From positions 1-64,000 of the forward strand of contig JAHJWB010000022.1 in NCBI GenBank assembly GCA_018828125.1: a stretch of DNA of 64,000 nt, given 5' to 3'. The stretch's first letter is position 1. Each line of letters opens with the position of its first letter. Source of the stretch: Gammaproteobacteria bacterium. Its GTDB lineage: Bacteria; Pseudomonadota; Gammaproteobacteria; Burkholderiales; Burkholderiaceae_C. The notes beneath the pieces are model-generated. The model was not told the DNA's origin and did not search any database. It worked only from the letters and a program-made list of their open reading frames with translations. Below are positions 9,702 through 18,173 of the stretch, in pieces. The translations under genes and the position numbers were made by a program.

Positions 9702-9721
9702 GCAATAGCTGTGGCTATTGC
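9702..9721. repeat. Perfect 8-bp hairpin GCAATAGC-TGTG-GCTATTGC
   Basis: Arms 9702-9709 and 9714-9721 pair perfectly around a TGTG loop. It lies between the aldehyde dehydrogenase and DUF779 genes, about 170 bp before the latter. Function unknown. Confidence 0.6.
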
Positions 9722-9891
9722 TGTGCTTGGCGCCTTGCAGCCCATCCCGATCCGCAGCGCTCACTTTCCGCTCGATTCGTTCAGAGGCTCCCTGGCCAGG
9801 AACGGTTTGTGAACCGCTGGACACGCTGCTGGCGGCGCGTTGTTCCAACGCGCCGCTTTTGCTTCTTTTGCATTGCATGCTGGAGACACCC

Positions 9892-10299
9892 ATGGTCGAC
9901 AAAGTCATCGCCACCCCCGCCGCACTGGAGCTGGTGGCTTTCCTCCAAACCAAACACGGGCCCGATCTGATGTTCCACCAGTCGGGCGGCTGCTGCGACA
10001 ACAGCGCAGCCAATTGTTTTCTGCCCGGCGAGATCACCATGGGCGCGGGTGATGTGTACCTGGGCGACATCGGTGGCTGCCCGTTCTACATCGGGCTGGC
10101 GCAGTACGAGACCTGGAAACACACGCAGCTCATCCTCGATGTGATCGAGGGCACGGGCGGCACCTTTTCGCTGGAAGGGCCGGAGGGCAAGGCGTTCCAC
10201 ACGCGCTCGCGGGTGTTCACGGCGAAAGGGTTGGCGGAGCTGGCCGAGTCGAAGGCGGACAGCGCCCGCGGCGTTGTGCCCTCACCGCCTGTTGGATAG
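9892..10299 (+). CDS. DUF779 domain protein, partner of aldehyde dehydrogenase
   Basis: A 135-residue soluble protein of the DUF779 family. The ATG at 9892 follows TGGAGACACCC, which gives a proper ribosome site; an ATG 15 nt upstream has none. Conserved Cys and His positions stand out: FHQSGGCCDNSAANC near residues 25-39 and GDIGGCPFY near residue 58. DUF779 genes commonly lie next to AcoD/ExaC-type aldehyde dehydrogenases, as here, but the biochemical role is not established to my knowledge. The clustered cysteines suggest metal binding or redox protection of the dehydrogenase; this is inference. The last 20 or so residues (after TAKGLAELAESK) look variable. Confidence 0.85.
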   Translation: MVDKVIATPAALELVAFLQTKHGPDLMFHQSGGCCDNSAANCFLPGEITMGAGDVYLGDIGGCPFYIGLAQYETWKHTQLILDVIEGTGGTFSLEGPEGKAFHTRSRVFTAKGLAELAESKADSARGVVPSPPVG

Positions 10300-10311
10300 C
10301 CAAAAATATGA

Positions 10312-10362
10312 TCAAAAAAGCCTCTGGCGCTTATCCGTAAAGCGCTAGCAGCTATCGAAGTT
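10312..10362. repeat. Palindromic element copy 3, between DUF779 gene and receptor remnant
   Basis: Arms GCGCTT (10327-10332) and AAGCGC (10340-10345), preceded by AAAAAAG and followed by TAGCAGCTATC. It begins about 13 nt after the DUF779 stop. Its far end supplies the stop codon (10352-10354) of the receptor remnant reading the other way. Confidence 0.75.
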
Positions 10363-10890
10363 GTAGTGAAGGGCGGTTAAAACCCAGGGCGTTGCCGCGC
10401 GACGCTGCTTCACCACCCAGCTGGAACACCGACACCACCTGCACGAGGTCGTCGGCCTGGTTCGGCAGGCTGCTGGCGGCTGCGGCCATTTCCTCGACCA
10501 GGGCTGCGTTCTGCTGGGTGACCTGGTCCATCAGCGTCACGGCCTCGCCCACCTGGGCCACGCCCAGCGACTGTTCATGGCTGGCGGCGCTGATCTCGCC
10601 CACGATTTCGGTCACACGGCGAATGGAGGCGACCACCTCGCGCATGGTGGTGCCCGCTAGATCGACCAGGGCGCTGCCCTGTGCCACGCTTTCCGCGCTC
10701 GCGCTGATCAACGTCTTGATCTCGTGCACAGCCTCGGCGCTGCGCTTGGCGAGGTTGCGCACCTCGGTGGCCACCACGCCATAGCCCAGGCCCTGCTCGC
10801 ACGCGCGCGGCTATTCCGCGGCGTTCAAGCCCAGGGCGTTGGTTTGGAAGGCAATGAAGTCGATCACGCCGTCAAGTCTGCGACCCTGCG
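10352..10890 (-). pseudogene. Remnant of a methyl-accepting chemotaxis protein (signalling tip)
   Basis: Read on the minus strand, 10890-10777 gives VADLTGVIDFIAFQTNALGLNAAE, then a TAG stop, then PRACEQGLGYGVVATEVRNLAKRSAEA and on to the end. In intact receptors this region reads [46 protein letters not shown], so the highly conserved hairpin tip is recognisable. A Val codon is lost, several invariant residues have changed, and a nonsense codon sits in frame. Nothing of the ligand-binding, membrane or HAMP parts remains upstream; the next gene begins at 10982. The 3' part still shows VTEIVGEISAASHEQSLGVAQVGEAV. It is the tail of a decayed gene, not a functional transducer. Confidence 0.8.
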
Positions 10891-10981
10891 CGGCACCCAT
10901 TCCCTGGCCCCCCAAGCCCCCCGCTGCGACAAACGCTGCGCTGGAGAATAATGAGCCTCCCCCGTTTCTGGAGCACCCCGC

Positions 10982-11422
10982 ATGCACTCAATCACCCTGC
11001 GCTTTCTGGCGTCTGAAAGCAGCCTGCTGCAAGCTGGCCGTGTCCCGGGGGGCACGGTCTTGCGATGGGTGGACGACGCCGGATACGCCTGCGCCAGCGC
11101 GTGGGCCGAGGGGCCGTGCATCACCGAGTTTGTGGGCGGCGCCGACTTTGTGCGCCCCATTCGTCCAGGTGATCTGGTGGAGGTGCATGCGCGGCTTACC
11201 CGCACCGACGAAGCCAGCATGAGCTTGGCCGTGGAGGTGCGCAGCGGTGGCATTCACGGCGCGCCGTTGCAGGACGTGGTGCACTGCGTGGCCGTGTACA
11301 CGGCGGTAGACATGGACGACGCCCCCCGCGCCGTCGACAAGTGGAGCCCCCAAACCCCCGGTGATATCGCGCTGGCGCAGCGTGCCCAGGCGCACATCGA
11401 CGTTGCGCGCGCTGCGCAGTGA
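10982..11422 (+). CDS. Acyl-CoA thioesterase-like hotdog protein
   Basis: A 146-residue protein resembling the YciA/acyl-CoA thioesterase branch of the hotdog fold. Typical features are the GGTVLRWVDDAGYACASAWA segment (Asp in the position of the catalytic acid) and FVRPIRPGDLVEVHARLTRT. These enzymes hydrolyse acyl-CoA to free acid and CoA in the cytoplasm. The chain-length preference cannot be read here. The ATG at 10982 follows CTGGAG with a spacer of 9. The stop overlaps the GTG start of the next gene (GTGA), so the two are probably translated together. Confidence 0.75.
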   Translation: MHSITLRFLASESSLLQAGRVPGGTVLRWVDDAGYACASAWAEGPCITEFVGGADFVRPIRPGDLVEVHARLTRTDEASMSLAVEVRSGGIHGAPLQDVVHCVAVYTAVDMDDAPRAVDKWSPQTPGDIALAQRAQAHIDVARAAQ

Positions 11423-12396
11423 CGGCGCCGATGTCCGGGCAAGGAACGGGGCTGGCGGGCGGCCCTCTGCGCGCGCGCGACCTGCTGGCCGCATTGGTCG
11501 TGGTCATCCTGTGGGGCGTGAACTTTGTGGCCATGAAGTGGGGGCTGCGCAGCTTCAGCCCGTTTCAGCTGGGCGCCGCGCGCTATCTGTGTGCAGCGCT
11601 GCCACTGGTGCTGCTGGTGCGGCCGCCGCACATGCACTGGCGCTGGGTGGTGCTGTTCGGGCTGTTCCAGGGCGTGGGGCAGTTTGGCTTTTTGTTCATC
11701 GGCCTCAAGGTGGGCATGACGGCCGGGCTGGCCAGCGTGCTGCTGCAGACGCAGGTGTTCTTCACCGCGCTGTTTGGCTTTGCGCTGCTGCGCGAACGGC
11801 CCGGGCCGCCCTTGCGTTGGGGCATGGTGCTGGCCGCGCTGGGGCTGGTGTGTTTTGCGATGAACTACGTGGGCCCGGGCTCCGGCGTGGGTGTGGCGGC
11901 AGCCACTACGCTGGCCGGCTTGCTGCTGACCCTGTGCGGCGCTGCGATGTGGGCGGCGTCCAACATCGTGTCGCGGCTGGCGCAGCAGCAAAGCCCGGGG
12001 TTTGACCCCCTGGCTTTCGTGATCTGGGCCAGCCTGGTGCCGGTGCTGCCGTTTGTGGCCCTGTCCGCCGTGTTCGACCCGGACGCCGCCCGCTGGCTGC
12101 AATGGCAAACGCTGGCCGATGTGCCGCTGCTGTCGTGGGCGGCTGTGGCCTACCTGGGCTGGGCGGCCACCATCGTCGGTTATGCGCTGTGGACCAATCT
12201 GCTGCAGCGCTACCCCGCCAACCGCGTGGCGCCGTTCAGTCTGGCCGTGCCCGTGGTGGGGCTGACGGCAGGCTGGCTGTTGCTGGACGAGGGTGTGGCG
12301 CCCTGGCAGTGGGCCGGGATCGCGCTGGTGGTGGCGGCGCTGGCCTGTGTGGTATTGGGGCCAAAGTTACAACCCAAATTGGCCTCTGGCGCTTGA
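11419..12396 (+). CDS. EamA-family (DMT superfamily) transporter
   Basis: A 325-residue inner-membrane protein with about ten hydrophobic segments in two homologous EamA halves, the drug/metabolite transporter layout. The first half opens with LLAALVVVILWGVNFVAMKWGL, and the second with GLLLTLCGAAMWAASNIVSRLA. The closest known relatives are amino-acid-metabolite exporters of the EamA/YdcZ type; the substrate is not inferable. The start is a GTG overlapping the stop of the thioesterase gene by 4 nt. The last residues, LASGA, and the TGA stop are encoded by a palindromic repeat copy that begins at 12381, so the original C-terminus has probably been replaced. Confidence 0.85.
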   Translation: MTAPMSGQGTGLAGGPLRARDLLAALVVVILWGVNFVAMKWGLRSFSPFQLGAARYLCAALPLVLLVRPPHMHWRWVVLFGLFQGVGQFGFLFIGLKVGMTAGLASVLLQTQVFFTALFGFALLRERPGPPLRWGMVLAALGLVCFAMNYVGPGSGVGVAAATTLAGLLLTLCGAAMWAASNIVSRLAQQQSPGFDPLAFVIWASLVPVLPFVALSAVFDPDAARWLQWQTLADVPLLSWAAVAYLGWAATIVGYALWTNLLQRYPANRVAPFSLAVPVVGLTAGWLLLDEGVAPWQWAGIALVVAALACVVLGPKLQPKLASGA

Positions 12397-12432
12397 TGAA
12401 TAAGCGCTTTTAGCTATTAATTCAGTAGCATA
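12381..12432. repeat. Palindromic element copy 4, over the 3' end of the EamA gene
   Basis: Arms GCGCTT (12389-12394) and AAGCGC (12402-12407), then TTTTAGCTATTAA. It begins inside the EamA coding sequence, provides its last codons and stop, and lies before the convergent zinc-hydrolase gene. Confidence 0.75.
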
Positions 12433-12487
12433 GTCGTACGCAAAAGGAGCAGGCCAGCCCCCTGGGCTGCCTGCGCAGTAGTGGGTT

Positions 12488-13486
12488 TCACAGTGCCGTG
12501 CGGGTCGCAAAACGCACCACCGTCACGCCTGCGCGTGCCTGCCGCACCGAGGGCATCACCAGCACACAGTGGTCATACGGTGTGGTCACGGGCACGCCAT
12601 CGTTGTCGCCGATGACGGTGCCGGCCTTCTCGAACATCTCCAGTCCCGTGTACGGTGCCACGAAGCGGAAGGCGCTACTGGTGGCCACCACGGGGCCGGT
12701 CACCTCTAGCGCCCACTGGCGGGGCGCGTCGGGCTGGCGCCAGCCGGGCAACTGCTGCGCCAGGGCGGCCGCGCTGAGGGCGCCGGACTGCTCGATGAAG
12801 CGCACGCACTGGTCTTGCGCCACCGCACGGCTGGCTGGGTCGCCATGAAAGCCGCACTCGACCAGCAGTGATCGCGTGTCGCCGCCGGTTTCGTCCGTCA
12901 GCCCAAAGCGCCCGTAGTCGCGCATGCGCACGCCGTCCTTGTGGCCCGCGTCTACCACGATGTGCTCGGGCGAGCGCATGGCGCGCGCGAGTTCAAGGTT
13001 GCGCGGCTGCATGCCGGTGAGCAACAGCGGCGCGGAGGGCTCGTGCATCGAATGGATGTCGAGCAGCCAGTCCGCCTGCGCCACAAAGGGGCGCAGCGCG
13101 GCGGCGCGGCGGCGCTCGTTGGTGTCGGCCGCCTCGATGCGTGCGTCCAGCCATTGCCGGTTGAGGTCTTCGTCGGTGAAGCGCGAGGCGTCGTGGTTCT
13201 GCGGGTCAAAACGATCAAACGCATCCAGGTTGCAGAACGCCAGCGTGAGCGTGCCACGCTCGGGGCGCACACCTGCCTCCAGCAAACCCTTGAGCGCCCA
13301 GGCGCCGCACAACTCGTTGCCATGCACCAGTGCGCTGACCATCACGTGGCGACCAGGCAGGCCCGAGTCAAAGTGCCACACGCCTGGCGTGCCGGTGTTG
13401 CCCGCGCGCCAGGCAGAAATGTCTGGCGCGGGCAGCTCGAAAACCAAGGGTTGCACGGCGGTGTCGTGGAGTGCGGCGATGCTCAT
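12488..13486 (-). CDS. Succinylglutamate desuccinylase/aspartoacylase-family zinc hydrolase
   Basis: A 332-residue protein of the AstE/AspA family, M14-like zinc enzymes that remove an acyl group from N-acyl amino acids. The zinc motif is visible as HGNELCG with His and Glu near residues 53-56, and the second His as LDIHSMHE. Other conserved parts are NLDAFDRFD and SLLVECGFHGD (general-base Glu). The ATG at 13486 overlaps the stop of the upstream Bug-type receptor gene (ATGA), so both are on one transcript. The pairing suggests uptake and then deacylation of an N-acyl or similar carboxylated compound; the substrate is inference. True AstE sits in the ast arginine operon, which is not here. 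Confidence 0.8.
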   Translation of the reverse strand: MSIAALHDTAVQPLVFELPAPDISAWRAGNTGTPGVWHFDSGLPGRHVMVSALVHGNELCGAWALKGLLEAGVRPERGTLTLAFCNLDAFDRFDPQNHDASRFTDEDLNRQWLDARIEAADTNERRRAAALRPFVAQADWLLDIHSMHEPSAPLLLTGMQPRNLELARAMRSPEHIVVDAGHKDGVRMRDYGRFGLTDETGGDTRSLLVECGFHGDPASRAVAQDQCVRFIEQSGALSAAALAQQLPGWRQPDAPRQWALEVTGPVVATSSAFRFVAPYTGLEMFEKAGTVIGDNDGVPVTTPYDHCVLVMPSVRQARAGVTVVRFATRTAL

Positions 13487-14460
13487 TCTTCGATCTTGGC
13501 GAATTCGACAATCTTCTTGTACTTGGCCACCTCGGTGGCCAGGAACTGGTCGATGTTGAAGTTGGGCGCAGCCACCGTGGAGCCGCTGGCTTCCATCTTC
13601 TTTTTGAAGTCGGGCGATTGCAGCGTGTCGTTCAGTGCCTTCTTCACCTTGTCGAACACCGGCTTGGGCAGGTTGGCCGGGCCCATCAGCGCAAACCACA
13701 CGCCGATGTCCACGTTCTTGTACTGCGGTGTTTCGGCCAGCGCGGGGATGTCGGGCGTGGTGGCCGAGCGCTTGGCTTCGGTGGTCCCGAGGGCAATGAC
13801 CTTGCCGCTCTTGATGTGCGGCAGGCCGCTGGAGAGCACGAACACGCCGTATTCCAGGTTGTTGCCCATGAGGTCGTTGGTGAGCGGCGCCACACCCCGG
13901 TAAGGGATGTGGGTCATGAACAGCTTGCCTTGTTCCTTGACCATCTCACCGGCCAGGTGCAGCGACGTGCCCACGCCCGAGCTGCCATAGCTGAACTTGC
14001 CCGGGTTCTTGGACACTTTTTGCGTGAAGTCGGCCAGGTTCTTGACGCCCGCGGTGGTCGATGCCACCAGCACCAGCGGCTGAGAGGCCACCAGGCCGAT
14101 GGCGGTGAAGTCCTTCGGGCCGTATTTGATCTTCTTGTTCACCAAGTTGACGATGGCCAGCTCATTGCTGGCGCCCACCAGAAAGGTGTAGCCGTCTGGT
14201 GCTGCGCTGGCCACCTTTTGGGCACCGATGGCGCCGCCTGCACCGCCAATGTTTTCAATGACGACGGGCACGCCCAGCTTGGCACTCAGCTCCAAAGCCA
14301 CGCTGCGGCCGGTCAGGTCAGTGCTGCCGCCGGGTGGATAGCCCACCACGATGGTGATGGGCTTGGAGGGGTAGGCTTCTTGCGCGAAGGCAGGTGCTGC
14401 AGCCATCAGGGCCAGGCCGCACAACAGGGCGGTGCGGCGCAGGGAGGAGGGATTGGGCAT
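13483..14460 (-). CDS. Bug-family tripartite tricarboxylate receptor (periplasmic binding protein)
   Basis: A 325-residue TctC-like periplasmic protein. The signal peptide covers about residues 1-26 (LLCGLALMAAAPAFA). The mature start AYPSKPITIVVGYPPGGSTD is the family hallmark, with IENIGGAGGAIGAQKVASAAPDGYTFL following. Bug receptors bind small carboxylates and are heavily expanded in Burkholderiales, usually as orphans without tctAB, as here. The ATG at 14460 sits at the signal peptide and follows AAGGAA. A LysR gene lies upstream in the same direction and a zinc hydrolase overlaps downstream, together forming a small catabolic cluster. Confidence 0.9.
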   Translation of the reverse strand: MPNPSSLRRTALLCGLALMAAAPAFAQEAYPSKPITIVVGYPPGGSTDLTGRSVALELSAKLGVPVVIENIGGAGGAIGAQKVASAAPDGYTFLVGASNELAIVNLVNKKIKYGPKDFTAIGLVASQPLVLVASTTAGVKNLADFTQKVSKNPGKFSYGSSGVGTSLHLAGEMVKEQGKLFMTHIPYRGVAPLTNDLMGNNLEYGVFVLSSGLPHIKSGKVIALGTTEAKRSATTPDIPALAETPQYKNVDIGVWFALMGPANLPKPVFDKVKKALNDTLQSPDFKKKMEASGSTVAAPNFNIDQFLATEVAKYKKIVEFAKIEE

Positions 14461-14586
14461 GGTGGGTTCCTTGGTGGGTGACGCGTGGTACGGCCTGATT
14501 GTGGGAAGGCCCACACCCCTCGTTGGTGCTGAAACGGCACCAATACTTGCCAATACTGTCCGCCTCCCTGAGGAAAACCCGGAGGC

Positions 14587-15483
14587 TCAGCGCTGTGACA
14601 ACGCTTTCCACAATGCCTCTGCCAGCGGTCCCAGGCGCCGCTTGGGGCGGTACAGGCGCACGTCAAAACGCACTTCCATGCGCGCATCGCCCGCTACGGC
14701 CAGCCGCTTGGCCTTGCAGTCGGCGTGCACCATCGACCACGGCAGCCAGGCCACGCCCAGGCCTTTTTGCACGTATTCGTAGTGGGCGTCAGCCGAGTCG
14801 CATTCGACCACCCGCTGCAACCGGGGCGCGTGGGGGTTTTGCGCCAGGTGGTCTTCTACCAGCCGACCGAGCGCCAGCTGCGGCGCATAGGCCAGGTAGG
14901 GGATCAGCGTTGCATCCGGCCCGAAGCGGTGCAGCGCCTGGCCCTGCGCGGTGGCGCGCGACACCGGCACCAGCCGGTCTGATGCCACCGTCAGGTGCAT
15001 GAACTGGCGCGCGTCCAGCCGTATCGCCAGCGCCGGGTGGTGGTAGACCAAGGAGAAGTCGGCCTCGCTCCGCTCCAGCATTGCCACCGTGTCGGCCAGC
15101 GCGCGGGTGCGGATGCACAGCTCGGCGCCTTGCAAAATCGGTTGCAGCCGCACCAGCCAGTCGGCCACCACGGTGCGCGCCAGGGTGCGGCCAGTGGCCA
15201 GTGTTACGGTGCGTGCCTGCCGACCGGCCAGGCTTTGCAACTCCTCGTGCGACTGCGCGAGGCTGCGCGCCATGTGGCCGGCGGTTTCCAGAAAGCTCTG
15301 TCCGGCGGGGGTCAGCGTGACGGGCCCACCGCCACGTTCGACCAGCGGCGTGCCCGCCCAGGCCTCCAGCGCGCGGATGCGGCGGCCGAAAGCGGGGTGC
15401 GTGACATGCCGCAGTTCAGCAGCACGCGTGTAGCTGCGCTCCTGCGCCAGCACGATGAAGTCTTCGAGCCATTTGAGCTGCAT
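14587..15483 (-). CDS. LysR-family transcriptional regulator
   Basis: A 298-residue regulator with an N-terminal winged helix (MQLKWLEDFIVLAQERSYTRAAEL, residues 1-24, then RIRALEAW and LTPAGQSFL) and a C-terminal substrate-binding domain from about residue 90. It lies 126 bp upstream of, and parallel to, the Bug receptor and zinc hydrolase, and probably controls them. The usual divergent layout of LysR and target is not seen here. The effector is unknown but is likely the carboxylate bound by the receptor. Confidence 0.88.
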   Translation of the reverse strand: MQLKWLEDFIVLAQERSYTRAAELRHVTHPAFGRRIRALEAWAGTPLVERGGGPVTLTPAGQSFLETAGHMARSLAQSHEELQSLAGRQARTVTLATGRTLARTVVADWLVRLQPILQGAELCIRTRALADTVAMLERSEADFSLVYHHPALAIRLDARQFMHLTVASDRLVPVSRATAQGQALHRFGPDATLIPYLAYAPQLALGRLVEDHLAQNPHAPRLQRVVECDSADAHYEYVQKGLGVAWLPWSMVHADCKAKRLAVAGDARMEVRFDVRLYRPKRRLGPLAEALWKALSQR

Positions 15484-15542
15484 GGGGAGTGACCGGGTGC
15501 AGCGGCAGCGCGAAGGCTTTGCGTGTCAGACCTGCTGTTGCG

Positions 15543-16370
15543 TCAGCGGGCGCGCGCGGCTTCGAGCACCGCGCGGGTACGCTGGGCTTCGGTGCGTGCC
15601 GCGGCCGCAAAGTCGTCGCCCTTGGAGGCGTACAGGATGGACCGCGAGGAGTTCACGATGATCGGCCCGCCATCGCGCAGCCCAGCGCGCACGGTGGCTG
15701 CGGCATCGCCGCCCTGGGCGCCCACGCCGGGTATCAAAAGCGGCAGCGTGGGGGCAATGGTGCGCACGCGCTCGATTTCTTGCGGGTAGGTGGCGCCCAC
15801 CACCAGGCCCAGTTGGCCGTTCTTGTTCCACGGCCCTTGCGCCAGGCGCGCTACGTGTTCGTACATCAGCGGCTGGCCCTCAACGCTGGCCAGGCGCTGC
15901 GTCTGCAGATCGTCGCCGCCCGGGTTGGAGGTGCGGCACAGCAAAAACGCGCCCTTGCCGTGGTACGCCAAGTAGGGCTCGATGGAGTCAAAACCCATGA
16001 AGGGCGACAGCGTGACCGCATCGGCGCCGTAGCGCTCGAACGCCTCCTTGGCGTATTGCTCGGCGGTGGAGCCAATGTCTCCGCGCTTGGCGTCGAGAAT
16101 GACCGGCACGTGCGGTGCGTTGGCACGCATGTGCTGCATCAGGCGTTCGAGCTGGTCCTCGGCGCTGTGCGCGGCAAAGTAGGCGATCTGGGGCTTGAAC
16201 GCGCAGACCAGATCGGCCGTGGCGTCCACAATGGCCGCGCAAAAGTCATAGATCTTGCGCGGATCGCCTTGCATCCCCGCCGGAAACCGCGTGGGTTCCG
16301 GGTCCAGGCCCACGCACAGCAGAGAGTTGTTCTGCGCCGTGGCGTCGCGCAGCATGTCGGTGAAGGTCAT
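15543..16370 (-). CDS. pyrF: Orotidine 5'-phosphate decarboxylase
   Basis: Converts OMP to UMP, the last step of pyrimidine synthesis. The 275-residue length and sequence fit the type-2 (mycobacterial-like) form of the enzyme: LCVGLDPEP near residue 18, the catalytic [14 protein letters not shown] at 93-106 with Lys95, and [15 protein letters not shown] in the phosphate loop. The ATG at 16370 begins at the conserved N-terminus; the frame is open further upstream into pgk but without homology. It follows pgk by 43 nt on the same strand. Confidence 0.95.
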   Translation of the reverse strand: MTFTDMLRDATAQNNSLLCVGLDPEPTRFPAGMQGDPRKIYDFCAAIVDATADLVCAFKPQIAYFAAHSAEDQLERLMQHMRANAPHVPVILDAKRGDIGSTAEQYAKEAFERYGADAVTLSPFMGFDSIEPYLAYHGKGAFLLCRTSNPGGDDLQTQRLASVEGQPLMYEHVARLAQGPWNKNGQLGLVVGATYPQEIERVRTIAPTLPLLIPGVGAQGGDAAATVRAGLRDGGPIIVNSSRSILYASKGDDFAAAARTEAQRTRAVLEAARAR

Positions 16371-16413
16371 GGGGCGTGATTTTAGGGGCGCCGGGGCGCG
16401 GCCCCCGTGGGCG

Positions 16414-17613
16414 TCAGGCAGACGCTGCTGCGCGTTTTTCCAGAATCTCAAACGCTGGCAGCGTTTTGCCTTCCAGCACTTCCAGAAATGCGCCGCCGCC
16501 GGTCGAGATGTAGCCCACCTGTTTCTCAATTCCATATTTGGCAATGGCCGCCAGGGTGTCGCCGCCACCTGCAATGCTGAAGGCCGGTGATTCGGCAATG
16601 GCCTGGGCGATTTCGCGCGTGCCGTTTTCAAAGGCGGCAAATTCGAACACACCGACCGGGCCGTTCCAGACAATGGTTCCGGCGGACTTGAGCTGTGTTG
16701 CCAGGCGTTTGGCGGTCTCAGGGCCGATGTCGAGGATCAGGTCGTCCGCGGCCACATCGGCAGCGGCCTTGACGGTAGCGGGGGCGTCTGCGGCAAAGGT
16801 CTTGGCGGTGACCACGTCGGTGGGGATCGGCACCTCGGCACCACGCGCCTTCATGGCGGCCATCACCGCACGGGCTTCTTCCAGCAGGTCGGGTTCGGCC
16901 AGGCTTTTGCCAATGGGCAGGCCCGCGGCCAGCATGAAGGTGTTGGCGATGCCGCCGCCGACGATGAGCTGGTCCACCTTGTCGGCCAGGCTCTTCAAAA
17001 TGGTGAGCTTGGTCGACACCTTGGAGCCCGCCACGATGGCCGCCAGCGGGCGCTGGGGCTGTGCGAGGGCCTTGGTGAGTGCGTCGATTTCTGCCGACAG
17101 CAGGGGCCCTGCGCAGGCGATGGGCGCGAACTGGGCGATGCCGTAGGTGGTGCCTTCAGCGCGGTGTGCGGTACCAAAGGCATCGTTCACAAAGATGTCG
17201 CACAGCGCAGCCAGCTTGCGCGCCAAATCTTCCTTGTTCTTCTTTTCTCCCACGTTCAGGCGGCAGTTTTCCAGCAGCACAACCTGTCCGGGGGCCACGG
17301 TGACACCGTCCACCCAGTCCGACACCAGCGGCACCTCGCTGCCCAGCAGCTCTGCCAAACGTGCCGCGACGGGGGCCAGGGAGTCTTCAGGTTTGAACTC
17401 GCCTTCGGTGGGCCGACCCAGGTGGCTGGTCACCATGACCGCTGCGCCAGCGTCCAGCGCCATGCGGATGCAGGGAATGGACGCGCGGATGCGGGTGTCT
17501 TCAGTGATGCGGCCAGCGTCGTCTTGCGGAACGTTGAGGTCGGCACGGATGAAGACGCGCTGGCCGTGGGCCTTGCCCTGGGCACACAGGTCGGAAAAGC
17601 GGAGGATGTTCAT
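16414..17613 (-). CDS. pgk: Phosphoglycerate kinase
   Basis: Transfers phosphate between 1,3-bisphosphoglycerate and ADP in glycolysis and gluconeogenesis. The protein is 399 residues, the normal length. Diagnostic parts are [12 protein letters not shown] near the N-terminus, [44 protein letters not shown] and [10 protein letters not shown] near the end. The upstream sequence has no strong ribosome site (ACCTCCCGAC before ATG). The usual Burkholderiales neighbour pyk is absent here; pyrF follows instead. Confidence 0.97.
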   Translation of the reverse strand: MNILRFSDLCAQGKAHGQRVFIRADLNVPQDDAGRITEDTRIRASIPCIRMALDAGAAVMVTSHLGRPTEGEFKPEDSLAPVAARLAELLGSEVPLVSDWVDGVTVAPGQVVLLENCRLNVGEKKNKEDLARKLAALCDIFVNDAFGTAHRAEGTTYGIAQFAPIACAGPLLSAEIDALTKALAQPQRPLAAIVAGSKVSTKLTILKSLADKVDQLIVGGGIANTFMLAAGLPIGKSLAEPDLLEEARAVMAAMKARGAEVPIPTDVVTAKTFAADAPATVKAAADVAADDLILDIGPETAKRLATQLKSAGTIVWNGPVGVFEFAAFENGTREIAQAIAESPAFSIAGGGDTLAAIAKYGIEKQVGYISTGGGAFLEVLEGKTLPAFEILEKRAAASA

Positions 17614-17707
17614 GTCGGGAGGTCTGAAGTGGATGGGGCTTGAGGGCTGTCATTTTAGTGAGCGAGCCTGTGCTCCCGGCGCGCACCACGCCAGCGGACG
17701 CAGTGGA

Positions 17708-17750
17708 AGTGGCTCTGCCAGGCCACTGGCGTCGTCCCCCTTGGGGGAAG
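17708..17750. repeat. Intergenic inverted repeats between pgk and azlD
   Basis: AGTGGC (17708-17713) and GCCACT (17722-17727) form one hairpin; CCCCC-TT-GGGGG (17736-17747) follows and is succeeded by AAGCCGCGCAGGGGCTC. The stretch lies in the gap between the pgk promoter and the end of azlD. It may end the azlCD transcript or be a second, rarer intergenic repeat. Confidence 0.4.
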
Positions 17751-17776
17751 CCGCGCAGGGGCTCAGGTAGGCTTCT

Positions 17777-18112
17777 CTACCAGCCCCAGCCAATGTGCAG
17801 CGGCAAATACACCGCCATGCCCACCACGATGGTGCCCAGAATGCCGCGGCGCCAGAAGTAATAGGCGCTGGCGCAGAGCACGGCGGGCAGGCGTGCGTCC
17901 ATGAAGGTGTCGATGAACTCGCCCTGAGTCATGAGGATTTCGGGGGCGATGACGGCGGTGAGCGCCGCCAGGGGCGCGTATTTGAGCCCGCGCTTGAGCC
18001 AGTCGGGCAGCGGCAGCTCTCGCTCGGGGATCATGAAGAACGAGCGCGAGACGATGGTGATGACCGCCAGGCCCACGATGGCCAGAAAAGGGCCGATCCA
18101 GGACCAGGTCAT
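17777..18112 (-). CDS. azlD: AzlD-family branched-chain amino acid exporter small subunit
   Basis: A 111-residue membrane protein with about four hydrophobic segments (WSWIGPFLAIVGLAVITIVSR, LKYAPLAALTAVIAPEI, ARLPAVLCASAYYFW, ILGTIVVGMAVYLPL). AzlD works with AzlC to export branched-chain amino acids and their analogues. The ATG at 18112 is 61 nt after azlC. It is the last gene of the def-fmt-azlCD cluster. Confidence 0.88.
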   Translation of the reverse strand: MTWSWIGPFLAIVGLAVITIVSRSFFMIPERELPLPDWLKRGLKYAPLAALTAVIAPEILMTQGEFIDTFMDARLPAVLCASAYYFWRRGILGTIVVGMAVYLPLHIGWGW

Positions 18113-18173
18113 CTGGAAACCTCCGTGCTGCGCACTGCGGTGCGAGCTTGTTTGGGGCGGCCCGGCACGGCGC

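Larger units (their letters stand above)
9551..9891. other. Structured gap between aldehyde dehydrogenase and DUF779 genes
   Basis: A 341-bp gap with no credible gene, although a short frame is open on the plus strand. It holds an imperfect GC-rich hairpin just after the stop (GGGCGGT and ACCGTCCC near 9555-9575), a compound hairpin at 9586-9628 and a perfect hairpin at 9702-9721. The two genes normally travel together, so this much structured DNA between them is unusual and may be an inserted repeat element. Confidence 0.45.

Noticed and set aside
9585-9812. Small plus-strand frame with a hydrophobic stretch in the dehydrogenase-DUF779 gap
   Set aside because: It is read through two perfect hairpins and has no ribosome site. 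The hydrophobic part arises from the palindrome GCAATAGC...GCTATTGC.
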